Source: Caulobacter sp. UNC358MFTsu5.1
GTDB taxonomy: Bacteria > Pseudomonadota > Alphaproteobacteria > Caulobacterales > Caulobacteraceae
Assembly: GCF_000712075.1 (NCBI RefSeq)
Contig: NZ_JONW01000012.1
Coordinates: 186,001-250,000, forward strand
Reading direction: 5' to 3'
DNA length: 64,000 nucleotides
Below, piece by piece: positions 1 to 9,300 of the stretch. A program made the translations under genes and the position numbers. The notes beneath the pieces were generated by a model. The model did not search any database. It saw nothing but the letters and a program-made list of their open reading frames with translations, and was not told the origin of the DNA. Each line of letters opens with the position of its first letter. Position 1 is the stretch's first letter.

Positions 1-96
1 GGCGTTGATGGTCTGGCGCGAGACGTCCAGGCGCTCGGCGAGGTCCGCCTGGCTCCAGTCGCGCTCGGCCCTCAGGACCTTGAGGCGGTTCCTCAC
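1..96 (-). CDS. XRE-family DNA-binding regulator, N-terminal part only
   Basis: The 32 visible residues read VRNRLKVLRAERDWSQADLA and continue into a helix-turn-helix recognition helix (DVSRQTINA). This is the compact Cro/CI-type fold of the short (about 65-75 aa) YozG-like regulators. The GTG start at 96 overlaps the TGA stop of the upstream membrane-protein gene (GTGA), so the two are translationally coupled. Small XRE regulators paired with a membrane protein are common; the regulator probably controls its own operon. The remainder lies outside the window. Confidence 0.85.
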   Translation of the reverse strand, partial: MRNRLKVLRAERDWSQADLAERLDVSRQTINA

Positions 97-674
97 CGAT
101 ACCTCCTGGCGATCAGGGGCTGCGACAGGCCCATGGCCATGGCGAAGATCGGGACGGCCGCCCAGGCGGGGGCGTGCGGCGCCTTGCCGAAAGTCTCCAG
201 GAAGCCCCAGACGCTGGCCGCGCCCAGGGTCACGGCGATGCCCCACAGCAGGCTTTGGATCAGGATCTCGCGGGCGAACTCGTCCTTTTCCTCGGCCAGG
301 TAGAAGCCCATCGCGGCTATCGAACCCAGAATGGCCAAGGCGGGCGCCAGGGCGATCACATAGCCCAGCGGCCCGGCGGTCAGACCCTGGCCATGCAGCA
401 TGATCGCGCCGATCAGCAGGAAGACATACGCCGACATCGAGACGCCGAACCGCAGCATGTAGCGCCGCATGGCGGGCCGCAGGGGCTCGCGCTTGAACAG
501 GCGGTTGGAGCCGAGGGCGAAGGCCAGCGACGCCGCGACCGTGCCCAGGCCGCCGACAAAGCTCCAGACGCCGCCCAGGCCGATGACCCGGACACAGACG
601 AGGATCGCGGCGATGAAGCCGACGAACAGCAGGAATTTCTTGAGGGCGAGCCACTCGCCGCGTTCGGACGCCAT
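93..674 (-). CDS. Small integral membrane protein coupled to XRE regulator
   Basis: The protein has 193 aa. A short hydrophilic N-terminus is followed by a hydrophobic segment (about residues 12-34, KKFLLFVGFIAAILVCVRVI), a second near 38-55, and two further pairs in the middle and C-terminal halves, which suggests about six membrane spans. I see no enzymatic motif. It sits directly upstream of, and overlaps, the XRE regulator, so the pair is one transcript. The start codon ATG at 674 lies about 20 bp downstream of two CAAG-N4-CTTG palindromes that could be the regulator's operator. The function is unknown; immunity, transport or sensing are all possible. Confidence 0.75.
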   Translation of the reverse strand: MASERGEWLALKKFLLFVGFIAAILVCVRVIGLGGVWSFVGGLGTVAASLAFALGSNRLFKREPLRPAMRRYMLRFGVSMSAYVFLLIGAIMLHGQGLTAGPLGYVIALAPALAILGSIAAMGFYLAEEKDEFAREILIQSLLWGIAVTLGAASVWGFLETFGKAPHAPAWAAVPIFAMAMGLSQPLIARRYR

Positions 675-695
675 GTCGGGTCTCCCTGTCTTAAT

Positions 696-743
696 GACAA
701 GGATGCTTGTCTTTCATCGCCACAAGAATGTCAAGCGAGCTTG
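696..743. promoter_or_regulatory. Paired CAAG-N4-CTTG palindromes upstream of XRE operon
   Basis: Two similar inverted repeats lie upstream of the membrane-protein/regulator operon: GACAAG-GATG-CTTGTC at 696-711 and CAAG-CGAG-CTTG at 732-743. Their CAAG half-sites are 34 bp apart, about three helical turns. The arrangement suits a dimeric XRE repressor binding twice on one DNA face. Assignment to the regulator at 1-96 is inferred. Confidence 0.45.
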
Positions 744-778
744 TCAAAAGATCAAGGAAAGCCGACAGGGCGTCGAGG

Positions 779-1045
779 TCAGGCGGCCTTGCGCAGCGGC
801 GCCGCGTCGGCGGCCTGGCTGACATGGACGGGTCGGTGGACTTGCCGCCCGAGGGCCCGTCGCTGGCCCAGGATCGTCCAGCCGTAGCGCGAAAAGCGGT
901 CCTCGTAGTCGGACCAGCGGATGATCCGGCCCTGGTCGTCGCAGCGCCAGATCGCCTTGTCGCAACCCGGGATCGGGGCCGCCCGGTTCCAGACGGCGAC
1001 GCGCTTGGCGTGGGTCGAAAAGGTCCCGCCGAAGAGTGCGTTCAT
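779..1045 (-). CDS. Conserved hypothetical protein, 88 aa
   Basis: The start chosen is the ATG at 1045, with a weak GGAG about 10 bp upstream; the frame is open further upstream but that part reads as low-complexity. The protein is rich in Arg and Trp (VWNRAAPIPGCDKAIWRCDD, then WSDYEDRFSRYGWTILGQR) and ends basic. I see no signal peptide or membrane span. Aromatic and Asp spacing looks protein-like, unlike the overlapping frames. I do not recognise the family. It is monocistronic. Confidence 0.55.
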   Translation of the reverse strand: MNALFGGTFSTHAKRVAVWNRAAPIPGCDKAIWRCDDQGRIIRWSDYEDRFSRYGWTILGQRRALGRQVHRPVHVSQAADAAPLRKAA

Positions 1046-1177
1046 GGTCCGGAAGCTCCACTGGGCCGGCGACTCGGTGAGTCGTTTCGCCGACAAAGGG
1101 AAGCTAGCACTGGTGGAAGCTGAAATGCGGCCACACCACATCTAGTGCGACGCCGTGCCGCGCGACCGAATGGCAGG

Positions 1178-2050
1178 TCACACGATCGACGAACGGCGGT
1201 CGGCGTCGAGGGCGATCACGATGTCGGCGCGGGGCGGCATCTCGCGGGCGATATGACGGGTCAGGCGCTCGTAGTGCTGGACGAAGACGGCGACCTCGTC
1301 GTCGCTCATGGCGCGCCCCGCCTGCCCGGTCTCCGCCAGACGCGCGCGCAGCTTGGCCTCCTGCTCCCGGCGCCAGGCCAGCACCGTGGCGAAGTCCGGG
1401 GCGGCGAACAGCACCAGCAGGTCGAGGCGGCCGAACAGGGCGCGATACGGCCCCGCCAGGGCGGCGTTGACGTGGGCGCGCCAGGTCGCGTCGGGATCGC
1501 GCTCGCGCTCCAGGGCGTTGACCGGCGCGGCCAGGGCTTCGGAGGGTTCCGGGCGGGCGCCGACGCACCAGCCTTCCAGCAGCACCACGTCGACGGGGCC
1601 TTCGACCACCGGCCAGGTCTCCACGGGCGCGCGGTCGTCGGCGGCCTTGTCGAAGCGCGGCAGGGCCGTGCCGCCCTCCCCGGCCAGACCGTCCAGCACC
1701 GCCAGCCCCAGGGCGACGTCATGGGTCCCCGGGACGCCGCGCGTGCGCAGCAGCGGATGGACGTCGCGGGCCAGGGCCTCGCGGTCGGCCAGCGGCAGGT
1801 AGAGGTCGTCCAGCGACAGGGTCGCCGTCTTCAGCCCCCGGGCCTCCAGCAGCGCCGCCACGACACGGACGGTGGTCGACTTGCCCGAGCCCTGCGGCCC
1901 GCAGATCCCGACCACGAAGGCCGGCCCCATGGCCACCGCCGCGATCCGGTCGGCCAGGGGCGCGTGCAGCCGCTCGATCTCGACGGCGAAGTCGGCGGGC
2001 AGGTTCTCGTCGCGCAGGAAGGCGGTCAGCCAGTCAGGATCGATGGTCAT
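1178..2050 (-). CDS. P-loop kinase, D-glycerate 3-kinase-like
   Basis: The protein has 290 aa, with a Walker A motif GPQGSGKST at residues 51-59. It is followed by LSLDDLYLP and a strand-plus-acid DVVLLEGWCVG, the layout of the phosphoribulokinase/uridine kinase-like superfamily and specifically of plant/cyanobacterial-type glycerate kinase (GLYK) and its bacterial relatives. Such enzymes phosphorylate D-glycerate to 3-phosphoglycerate using ATP in the cytoplasm. The substrate is inferred from family resemblance only; the annotation 'kinase' is firm. It is monocistronic, with palindromic repeats upstream. Confidence 0.75.
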   Translation of the reverse strand: MTIDPDWLTAFLRDENLPADFAVEIERLHAPLADRIAAVAMGPAFVVGICGPQGSGKSTTVRVVAALLEARGLKTATLSLDDLYLPLADREALARDVHPLLRTRGVPGTHDVALGLAVLDGLAGEGGTALPRFDKAADDRAPVETWPVVEGPVDVVLLEGWCVGARPEPSEALAAPVNALERERDPDATWRAHVNAALAGPYRALFGRLDLLVLFAAPDFATVLAWRREQEAKLRARLAETGQAGRAMSDDEVAVFVQHYERLTRHIAREMPPRADIVIALDADRRSSIV

Positions 2051-2064
2051 GCACAGCCCCCTTT

Positions 2065-2212
2065 CCTTCTCCCCCTGCGGGAGAAGGTGTCAGCGAAGCT
2101 GACGGATGAGGGGTCGCACGGCGTCCGACGACGCCGCAAGAGGACGAATGCAAAGGTTTGAGAGACCCCTGATCCGGCACTTCGCGCCACCTTCTCCCGC
2201 AAGGGAAGAAGG
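2065..2212. repeat. Palindromic intergenic repeat (CCTTCTCCC family)
   Basis: A perfect hairpin CCTTCTCCC-CCTGC-GGGAGAAGG (2065-2087) is followed by the TGTCAGCGAAGCTGACGG hairpin. Facing inverted arms occur at the right end (ACCTTCTCCCGCAAGGGAAG, ending at 2212), so the whole block is a roughly 150-bp composite inverted repeat. A shorter copy of the same family lies at 25782-25823. It lies between two genes on the same strand and could act as a terminator or mRNA stabiliser. Confidence 0.75.
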
Positions 2213-2220
2213 ACGAAGAA

Positions 2221-3105
2221 CTACTGCACCCGCCGGACCTGGAACCCGCGCGCCGCCATCAGGGCCGGCAGGCCGTCCACGCCGGCCATGTGCAGGGCCC
2301 CGACCGCCACCAGCTCGACGCCGGGCTTGTCCATCTCGGCCGCCAGGGCCTCCGCCCAGGCCTCGTTGCGGCGCTTGAGCAGGGCGTCGTACAGCGCCGG
2401 CCGGTCGCGCTTCATCACGTCGACCACCAGCGGTCCCAGCTTGGCCATGTCGCCGTGCAGCCAGGCCGACTGCAGGGCCACGCCGTTGCGCGGCGGGGTC
2501 AGGGTCTCGGTGGCGACGTCGTCCAGGTACTGCACCTCGACCGCTTCCGGCAGGGCGGCGAACAGCTGGATCTGCTGCTCCAGGGTCTCGAAGGTGGCGA
2601 TCGGCTTGTCGGCCGCCCGCGCCTGGCGCGTGACCGTGGCGTCGGCGCCCGCCTGGACCGAGCCGCCCTGCTGGGTCATGGGCAGGACCGACAGCATCAT
2701 CGCCGCCGCCCAGGGGCGCAGGCGGTCCACGCGATCCAGCGAGCCGCCGTCCCGTTCCAGCGCCGCCTTCAGCGTGGCCACGGTGCGCGGCGGCAGCTTC
2801 TCGCTCAGCGGGCGCTCGGGATCGACGCCGTAGCGGTCGACCAGGGCCTGGACCTCGGCCGGATCGGCGTCGGCCCGGGTCTCGAACCAGACCTTGTCGG
2901 CCCGGGCGTAGGCGCGGTCGAAGGCGCGGGTGCGCCACTTCACGTTCGGCTGCAGCACGTGCATGGCGCCGAACAGGTAGATCGTGGTGTCGCGGTCGCG
3001 CACTTCCCACATGGCCGGGGCGGCGCGCACGGCCGAGGCGCACGTCATGGCGCAGAGCGCCAAGGCGGCGGCCAACAGCTTCCGATACGCGACCCGACTC
3101 GACAC
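2221..3105 (-). CDS. TraB/GumN family protein, exported
   Basis: The protein has 294 aa from a GTG start at 3105, with a GGGGGAC Shine-Dalgarno. An N-terminal signal peptide (hydrophobic LLAAALALCAMTCASAVRAA, cleavage near residue 29) indicates periplasmic or outer-membrane-attached location. The first family block, YLFGAMHV (residues 43-50), and the C-terminal VAVGALHMAGVDG are the conserved GxxH motifs of the TraB/GumN (PF01963, Tiki-like) fold, which in eukaryotic Tiki is a metalloprotease. The bacterial substrate is unknown. Length is typical. It is monocistronic, flanked by repeats. Confidence 0.85.
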   Translation of the reverse strand: MSSRVAYRKLLAAALALCAMTCASAVRAAPAMWEVRDRDTTIYLFGAMHVLQPNVKWRTRAFDRAYARADKVWFETRADADPAEVQALVDRYGVDPERPLSEKLPPRTVATLKAALERDGGSLDRVDRLRPWAAAMMLSVLPMTQQGGSVQAGADATVTRQARAADKPIATFETLEQQIQLFAALPEAVEVQYLDDVATETLTPPRNGVALQSAWLHGDMAKLGPLVVDVMKRDRPALYDALLKRRNEAWAEALAAEMDKPGVELVAVGALHMAGVDGLPALMAARGFQVRRVQ

Positions 3106-3186
3106 AACGTCCCCCGACGTCCGAACTCAACAGACGGCCAGGGTACGAAGAGCCCGGTTAACCGGGGAAGCGCCGCGCGTTGCGAC

Positions 3187-4215
3187 CTAACGCCACGCCT
3201 TGAAGTGCTTGGACAGTTTCAGGCCCTGGCGCTGGTAGTGCGACCCGCCCTCGCCGTACAGGCGCCGGGGCCGTGCGGTCAGGGGCTCGTAGACCAGGCG
3301 GGCGACGATCTGGCCGTCCTCCAGCAGGAACGGCGTCTCGTGGCTGCGCACCTCCAGCACGCCCTTGGAGCCGACTGCGCCGGCCTCCTCGGTGCCGAAG
3401 CCCGGGTCGAAGAAGCCGGCGTAGTGCACCCGGAATTCGCCGACCGACGGATCGATCGGGGTCATCTCGGCCGCCTCCAGCACCGGGATCTCGACGTCGT
3501 CCTTGGACGCCAGGATGTAGAACTCGCCCGGATCCAGCAGCAGCTCGCCGTGGCGGGTCTCCAGCGGCTCCCAGAAGTCGCGCGGGTCGTGGCCGTCCTC
3601 GTGGTCCAGATCGACGACCCCGGCGTGGCGGCGGCCGCGGAAGCCGACGATGCCGCCCTCGCCCGGCGTCAGGTCCACGCCCACGCTCTTGATGGCCAGC
3701 TTGGCCGGATCGCCGCGCTTGAGCCGCAGCTGGTTCAGCCGGGTGCCGGCCCGCACCAGCACCGAGAAGGTCTGGGGCGCGATCTCGATATAGAGCGGCC
3801 CCTCATAGCCGGCCTCGATGTCGTCGAAGGCCTTGGAGTGGTCGCTGAGCAGGCGCACGAACACGTCGACCCGTCCCGTCGAGCTCTTGGGATTGCCGCG
3901 CGCGGCCACGTTGCCCGGCAGGGCCAGGCTTTCCTGGATCTCGGCGATGTAGACGCAGCCCTTCTCCAGCACCGCGCCCTTCGTCAGGTCCAGCTCGTGC
4001 ATCGCCACGTCCTTCAGACGCTCGGGCACGCGGCGGGCCACGCCTGGCAGGAACGAGGCGCGCACCCGCCAGCACCGCGCGCCCAGGCGCAGGTCCAGGC
4101 TGGCCGGCTGCACCTGGTCGGCGTCGAACGGGGTTTGGGAAGTGATCGCCTCTTGCGCGATCAGGTCCTCGATGGATTGGCAGGGCAGAATCCCCGCGGC
4201 GTGGGCGTCGGTCAT
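3187..4215 (-). CDS. dcd: 2'-deoxycytidine 5'-triphosphate deaminase
   Basis: The protein has 342 aa from the ATG at 4215; the frame is open upstream but without family similarity. It contains GNPKSSTGR, the dCTP deaminase/dUTPase-superfamily substrate-binding motif with the catalytic-site Ser and Arg. It converts dCTP to dUTP, feeding dUMP and thymidylate synthesis in the cytoplasm. At about 340 aa it is the long alphaproteobacterial form made of two dUTPase-like units, not the roughly 190-aa E. coli type. It is divergent from metZ, with a 177-bp shared promoter region. Confidence in the family is high. Confidence 0.9.
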   Translation of the reverse strand: MTDAHAAGILPCQSIEDLIAQEAITSQTPFDADQVQPASLDLRLGARCWRVRASFLPGVARRVPERLKDVAMHELDLTKGAVLEKGCVYIAEIQESLALPGNVAARGNPKSSTGRVDVFVRLLSDHSKAFDDIEAGYEGPLYIEIAPQTFSVLVRAGTRLNQLRLKRGDPAKLAIKSVGVDLTPGEGGIVGFRGRRHAGVVDLDHEDGHDPRDFWEPLETRHGELLLDPGEFYILASKDDVEIPVLEAAEMTPIDPSVGEFRVHYAGFFDPGFGTEEAGAVGSKGVLEVRSHETPFLLEDGQIVARLVYEPLTARPRRLYGEGGSHYQRQGLKLSKHFKAWR

Positions 4216-4392
4216 CGGGGCGACACTCGCTAAACCGGGCCTTGAAGGCAAGGCTCGCGGTCCATCCGCCCACCGCTTGTTCGCGTGTGACAATTCTAAT
4301 GTTGAAATCAGACTTGTCCGCCTTGACCCTGAGGCCCGTGAAACCCCTTATGCCGGCCGTTTCCGCGTAGAGCGTCGAAGGAAGGAACCGCC

Positions 4393-5577
4393 ATGGCCGA
4401 GGACCCGAGGGACTGGGATATCGCCACCAAGCTGATCCGTGGCGGTCTGGCGCGCTCGCAGTACATGGAGACGGCCGAGGCCCTCTACCTGACCCAGGGC
4501 TTCACCTACGACAGCGCCGAGGGCGCCGACCGCCGCTTCGCCGGCGAGGACCCGGGCTTCGTCTATTCGCGCTTCAACAACCCGACCGTGAAGATGTTCG
4601 AGGACCGCCTGGCACTCCTCGAGGGCGCGGAAGTCTGCCGCGCCCAGGCCACCGGCATGGCCTCGATCCACATGGCGCTGATGGGCCTGGTCCGCGCCGG
4701 CGACCACGTGGTGGCCGGCCGCGCCCTGTTCGGCTCGTGCCGCTGGCTGATCGCCGAATGGCTGCCGCGCTTCGGGGTCGAGACCACCTTCGTCGACGCC
4801 ACCGATCCCAAGGCCTGGGAGGCGGCCATCCGCCCCAACACCAAGGCGGTGCTGATCGAGACCCCGTCCAACCCGGTGCTGGAGATCACCGACATCCGCG
4901 CGGTGTCGGAGCTGGCGCACGCGGTCGGCGCCAAGGTCATCGTCGACAACGTCTTCGCCACCCCGATCTTCCAGCAGCCGCTGAAGCTGGGCGCCGACAT
5001 CGTGGTCTATTCGGCCACCAAGCACATCGACGGCCAGGGCCGGGTGCTGGGCGGGGCCATCCTGACCAGCGAGGCGATCAACGAGGAGTTCTACCGCGAC
5101 CCGCTGCGCCACACCGGCCCGTCGCTGTCGCCGTTCAACGCCTGGGTCCTGGTCAAGGGCCTGGAGACCCTGGACCTGCGCGTGCGCCGCCAGAACGACA
5201 CCGCCGCGGCCCTGGCCGACGTGGTGGCCGAGCACAAGGCGGTCAAGCAGGTGCTCTATCCCTTCCGCGCCGACCACCCCGGCCACAACATCGCCAAGTC
5301 GCAGATGACCGGCGGCGGCACGGTGCTGGCCCTGGACCTGGGCTCGCGCGAGGCGGCGTTCAAGTTCCTCAACGCCCTGGAGATCGTCGACATCTCCAAC
5401 AATCTGGGCGACGCCAAGTCGATGGCCACCCATCCGCCGACCACCACCCACCGCTCGGTGCCGGAAGAGATGCGCCCCTCGCTGGGCGTGGTCGAGGGCG
5501 GCGTGCGCCTGTCGGTTGGCCTCGAAAGCCTGTCGGACCTGACCCGAGACGTGATCCGTGCGCTCGACCAGGCGTGA
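4393..5577 (+). CDS. metZ: O-succinylhomoserine sulfhydrylase
   Basis: The protein has 394 aa, a member of the Cys/Met-metabolism PLP enzymes. Phosphate-binding Y58SRFNNPT, Asp185 (VDNVFATP) and the Schiff-base lysine Lys210 in SATKHIDG are all present. It joins O-succinylhomoserine and sulfide to make homocysteine in methionine synthesis. The ATG at 4393 follows a strong AAGGAAGGAA site. apaG overlaps its 3' end by 20 bp, so the two are co-transcribed. A methionine-responsive leader would be plausible in the 177-bp upstream region, but I could not recognise a riboswitch consensus. Confidence 0.93.
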   Translation: MAEDPRDWDIATKLIRGGLARSQYMETAEALYLTQGFTYDSAEGADRRFAGEDPGFVYSRFNNPTVKMFEDRLALLEGAEVCRAQATGMASIHMALMGLVRAGDHVVAGRALFGSCRWLIAEWLPRFGVETTFVDATDPKAWEAAIRPNTKAVLIETPSNPVLEITDIRAVSELAHAVGAKVIVDNVFATPIFQQPLKLGADIVVYSATKHIDGQGRVLGGAILTSEAINEEFYRDPLRHTGPSLSPFNAWVLVKGLETLDLRVRRQNDTAAALADVVAEHKAVKQVLYPFRADHPGHNIAKSQMTGGGTVLALDLGSREAAFKFLNALEIVDISNNLGDAKSMATHPPTTTHRSVPEEMRPSLGVVEGGVRLSVGLESLSDLTRDVIRALDQA

Positions 5578-6022
5578 ATCCTCCCCTCCTCTGAAGCGGA
5601 TCCGCCGCCGGCGCGGCGCCGACACGGGCATCTATGAAGCGCGCACGCGCGACATCGTCGTGCGCGTCTCGCCCGTCTACCAGCCCGAGGACTCCGCGCC
5701 CGAGGAAGGGCTGTGGATTTGGGGCTATACGGTCGAGATCGAGAACCACGGCGTGGAGACCGTCCAACTGGTCTCGCGCTACTGGACGATCACCGACGGC
5801 ATGAACCGGGCCACCGAGGTCGAGGGTTCGGGCGTGGTCGGCGAACAGCCGGAGCTGCGGCCGCGCGAGGCGTTCCGCTACGTCTCCAACTGCCCGCTGC
5901 CGACCTCGTCGGGGACCATGACCGGCCACTTCCAGATGATGACCGAGGCCGGCGAGGTGTTCGAAGCCGAGATCCCGGAGTTCTCGCTGCACCTGCCAGG
6001 GGCCGCGCGCCGGGTGAACTAG
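5558..6022 (+). CDS. apaG: ApaG-domain protein
   Basis: The protein has 154 aa from a GTG start inside the end of metZ. The ApaG/FBXO3 beta-sandwich runs from about residue 24 (GIYEARTRDIVVRVSPVY) to the end, with the typical WGYTVEIENHG and Y-W-x-ITDG strands and the GMTGHF-like core (TMTGHFQMM). ApaG has been linked to Co2+/Mg2+ tolerance and Ap4A levels; its molecular role is not settled. The 20-residue basic extension upstream of the domain is longer than usual, and no better in-frame start is visible. Confidence 0.9.
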   Translation: MRSTRRESSPPLKRIRRRRGADTGIYEARTRDIVVRVSPVYQPEDSAPEEGLWIWGYTVEIENHGVETVQLVSRYWTITDGMNRATEVEGSGVVGEQPELRPREAFRYVSNCPLPTSSGTMTGHFQMMTEAGEVFEAEIPEFSLHLPGAARRVN

Positions 6023-6371
6023 GTCTTCGACCAGCGGCCCGGATGCGTCGGGCGCCCCGACGCCTCACCCTCATGTGATCTTCAGCGCGGCCAGACGGCG
6101 ACGGGGACGCGCGCCCCTGGCACGCCTGGGCTCGAAGACGCCCGATCGCCGCGTCGCGGACCGCGCGGACGGGAATATTCGCCGTCGCCACCACATAACG
6201 CCGCTCTCCGGATTGCGCTCGCCTTGACACGTTATTAAGGTTGCAGGGATCGGGGGTGCGCGCGGGGGCTTCAAAACCGATGATTGTCGGAATGCCCGCG
6301 TCCGTTGTGGCTCCCCCACGCAGCGAACCTGCGTGATCTCAATCCAACGAATTGAGCATAGGGAGTGAACG
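6023..6371. other. 349-bp gap between apaG and RTX gene
   Basis: No convincing gene is present. The right half holds TTGACA (around 6223-6228) followed by an unusually AT-rich CGTTATTAAGG, a candidate promoter for the RTX gene, though no clear -10 sits at the ideal distance. AGGGAG at about 6359-6364 is the Shine-Dalgarno of the RTX gene. The left end of the gap marks the junction of the metZ-apaG backbone with the accessory cassette. Confidence 0.4.
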
Positions 6372-9300
6372 ATGCCGTTCTCCGGCCAACTCTGGTACAT
6401 CACCGAAGGCGGCGACGCCGACACCCGCATCGCCCGGGTCAACGATGACAGCACCACCACCACGACCGTCGTCAGCAACGGCGGCGTGGGCACGGGCGAC
6501 GATCAGTTCGTCAGCTCGTTCACGTCCGGCCTCGGCGTGGACACCGCGGCGGGCTTCTATTTCGCCGTCCTCAGCAACACCATCGACGACCACGCCCTGC
6601 TGGTGCGCGGCGCGATCGACGGCTCCGGAACCCCGACCACGGTGGTCGACTTCCCCGACAACATCATCGTCGAGACGATCGAGGTCGACACGATCAACCA
6701 CAAGATCTACGCCGGCTATCAGGACGGTTCGTTCCCGCCGAGCGGCGCCATCACCGGCATCCGGGTCTACAGCTACGATCCCCTGACGGGCGCCGTCACG
6801 GACAACGGCTTCCTGACCACGGCCGCCACCGACAGCCGGCCCAACGAGAGCGGCTTCTCCATCCTGGACGCACGGGACTTCGCGATCGACCACTCGATCG
6901 TGCCCGGCGGCCGGATGTACTACACCGAAACGATCGGCGGCCTGGCCACCGGCCTCTTCCGCCTGGACCTGGCCAATCCGAACACGGTGACCACCCTGGT
7001 CAACGACAGCCAGTTCAGCAACACCAGCTACGCCGACGGCGTCTTCGTCGACGTCGAGGTCGATGAGACCACCGACCTGGTCTATTTCACGACCCATTCG
7101 CAAAATCCGTCGCCCAGCGCCAGCTACGACGCCAACGACAACGCCCTCTGGTACATCAGCGGCAACGCCGTCAACGGCACGGCCGTCAAGGTGACCCTGA
7201 CCGGTCTGCCGGTCGGCAGCCACTACTACGGCGGCGATATGACGTTCGATCAGTCGACGCGGCAGATCTATCTCGAGAGCGAGGAGGTCGAGAACAGCGG
7301 GACTGACACCGACGACGTCATCTACGTCTTCCAGCTGGACGCCGCCGGCACGAGCGCCAACCTGATCCGCACGATCAGCCCCGGCCTCTCGACCGTCGGA
7401 GCGACCGTCGAGGGCATGGTCTTCACGGACCTGGCGGCCCTGACCGTCAACGGCGCGGCCACGGCCGCGACCGAGCAATCGGCCTCGGCGACCACCCTGC
7501 TCACCGGCTCGCCGACGATCGTCGACGCCGACGGCGCCTATCTGGTCGGCGCCACGGTGCAGATCACCGGCGGCACGTTCTCCTCGAACGAGAGCAGCAC
7601 GGCCGACGACCACCTCGGCTACGGGGCCGGCAAGCAGATTTCCGGCACCATCGCCGGCACCAGCATCACCGTCAGCTGGAACGCCGCGACCGAGACCCTG
7701 ACCCTGAGCGGCTACGACACCTTCGCCCACTACCAGGCCGCCCTGGCCGGGCTGGTCTACTGGGCCACGGGCGACAACCCGACGAACTACGGCGCCAACA
7801 CCACCCGCACCCTCACCTGGACGATCAACGACGGCACGCCCGGCGTCGTGGCCGGGTCGGTCAACAGCGGCACGACCACGCTCAACATCGCCGCGGTCAA
7901 CGACGCGCCGGTCAACAGCGCGTCCGTCACCGCCTCGGGTAACGAAGACACCGACATCGCCGTCACCGGCCTGCAGATCAGCGACGTCGACGCCGATCCG
8001 GCCTCGGCGACGATGACGGTCGTCCTGAGCGTGACCCATGGCGTCCTGACCCTGCGGACCGACGTCGCCGGCGGATTGACGGCGGGCGACATCGCCGCCA
8101 ACGGCGCCGGCACGGTGACCGTCACCGGCACGATCAACGCGATCAACGCCACCCTGGCGGCCGCCAACGGCCTGGTGTTCCACGGCGATCCGGATGTCAG
8201 CGGAACCGACACCCTGACCGTGGTCACCAGCGACGGCGGCGCCACCGGTTCGGGCGGAGCGCAGTCCGACACCGACGGCTACACGATCACCATCAACGGG
8301 ACCCAGGACCCCCACACCGGCGGCGTGAGCATCACCGGCTCGTCGACCGAAGACCAGGTGCTGACGGCCGTCTCGACCCTGGCCGACGCCGACGGTCTGG
8401 GGACGCTGCACTACCAGTGGCAGCGCGACAGCGGCTCGGGCTTCGTCAATGTCGGGACCGACCAGGCGACCTACACCCTGGGCGACGCCGACGTCGGGGC
8501 GGTGGTCCGCGTGATCGCCAGCTACACCGACGGCCTGGGCGCCATCGAGTCCGCGACCAGCGCGGCGACGGGCGCCGTCGCCGCCATCGACGACGCGCCG
8601 ACCGGCGGCGTGTCGATCACCGGCACGACGACCGAGGACCAGGTCCTGACGGCCAACACCTCCACCCTCGCCGACGTCGACGGCCTGGGCGCCCTGCACT
8701 ACCAGTGGCAGCGCGACAGCGGCTCGGGCTTCGTCAATGTCGGAACCGACCAGGCGACCTACACCCTGGGCGACGCCGACGTCGGGGCGACCGTGCGGGT
8801 GGTCGCCAGCTACACCGACGGTCAGGGCTTCAACGACAGCGTCACCAGCGCGGCGACGGCCCCCATCGCCAACGTCAACGACGCGCCGACGGGCGGGGCG
8901 TCGATCAACGGCACGGCGACCCAGAACCAGGTCCTGACGGCCAACACCTCCACCCTGGCCGACGCCGACGGACTGGGCACGCTGCACTACCAGTGGCAGC
9001 GCGACACGGGTTCGGGCTTCGTCAATGTCGGGACCGACCAGTCGACCTACACCCTGGGCGCGGCGGATGTCGGCGGCGTGGTGCGGGTGACGGCCAGCTA
9101 TGTCGACGGCCACGGCACGGCCGAGGCGGTCACCAGCGCGGCGACCGCCCCGGTCGCCTCTTCCGGCCCGGCCAACCTGCACCTGGTGGGCACGCCCGGC
9201 TTCGACATCCTGGTCGGCGGCCTGGGCAACGACGTGATCGAGGGCAAGGGCTTCACCGACATCCTGGTCGGCGGCGGCGGCTCGGACACCTTCGTGTTCG

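Noticed and set aside
744..1061. 105-aa alternative minus frame to the small hypothetical gene at 779
   Set aside because: Its translation is Arg/Pro/Asp-rich (RRDLFDPRQARRRLEPGGPD), typical of a shadow frame; the chosen frame has balanced aromatic and acidic content.
2290..4233. 647-aa plus-strand open frame across TraB and dcd
   Set aside because: It spans two clear minus-strand genes plus their intergenic region, and its composition is a Gln/Arg/Leu/Val mirror of the real genes.
4256..4293. Upstream start for dcd at 4293
   Set aside because: The extra 26 residues lack family similarity; ATG at 4215 gives the usual dcd N-terminus.
4216..4392. SAM-II riboswitch in the metZ leader
   Set aside because: metZ in alphaproteobacteria can carry SAM-II, so I looked. 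The AGGCCCGTGAAACCCCTTA stretch has only weak likeness to the consensus, and I could not form the needed pseudoknot. A covariance search would decide.
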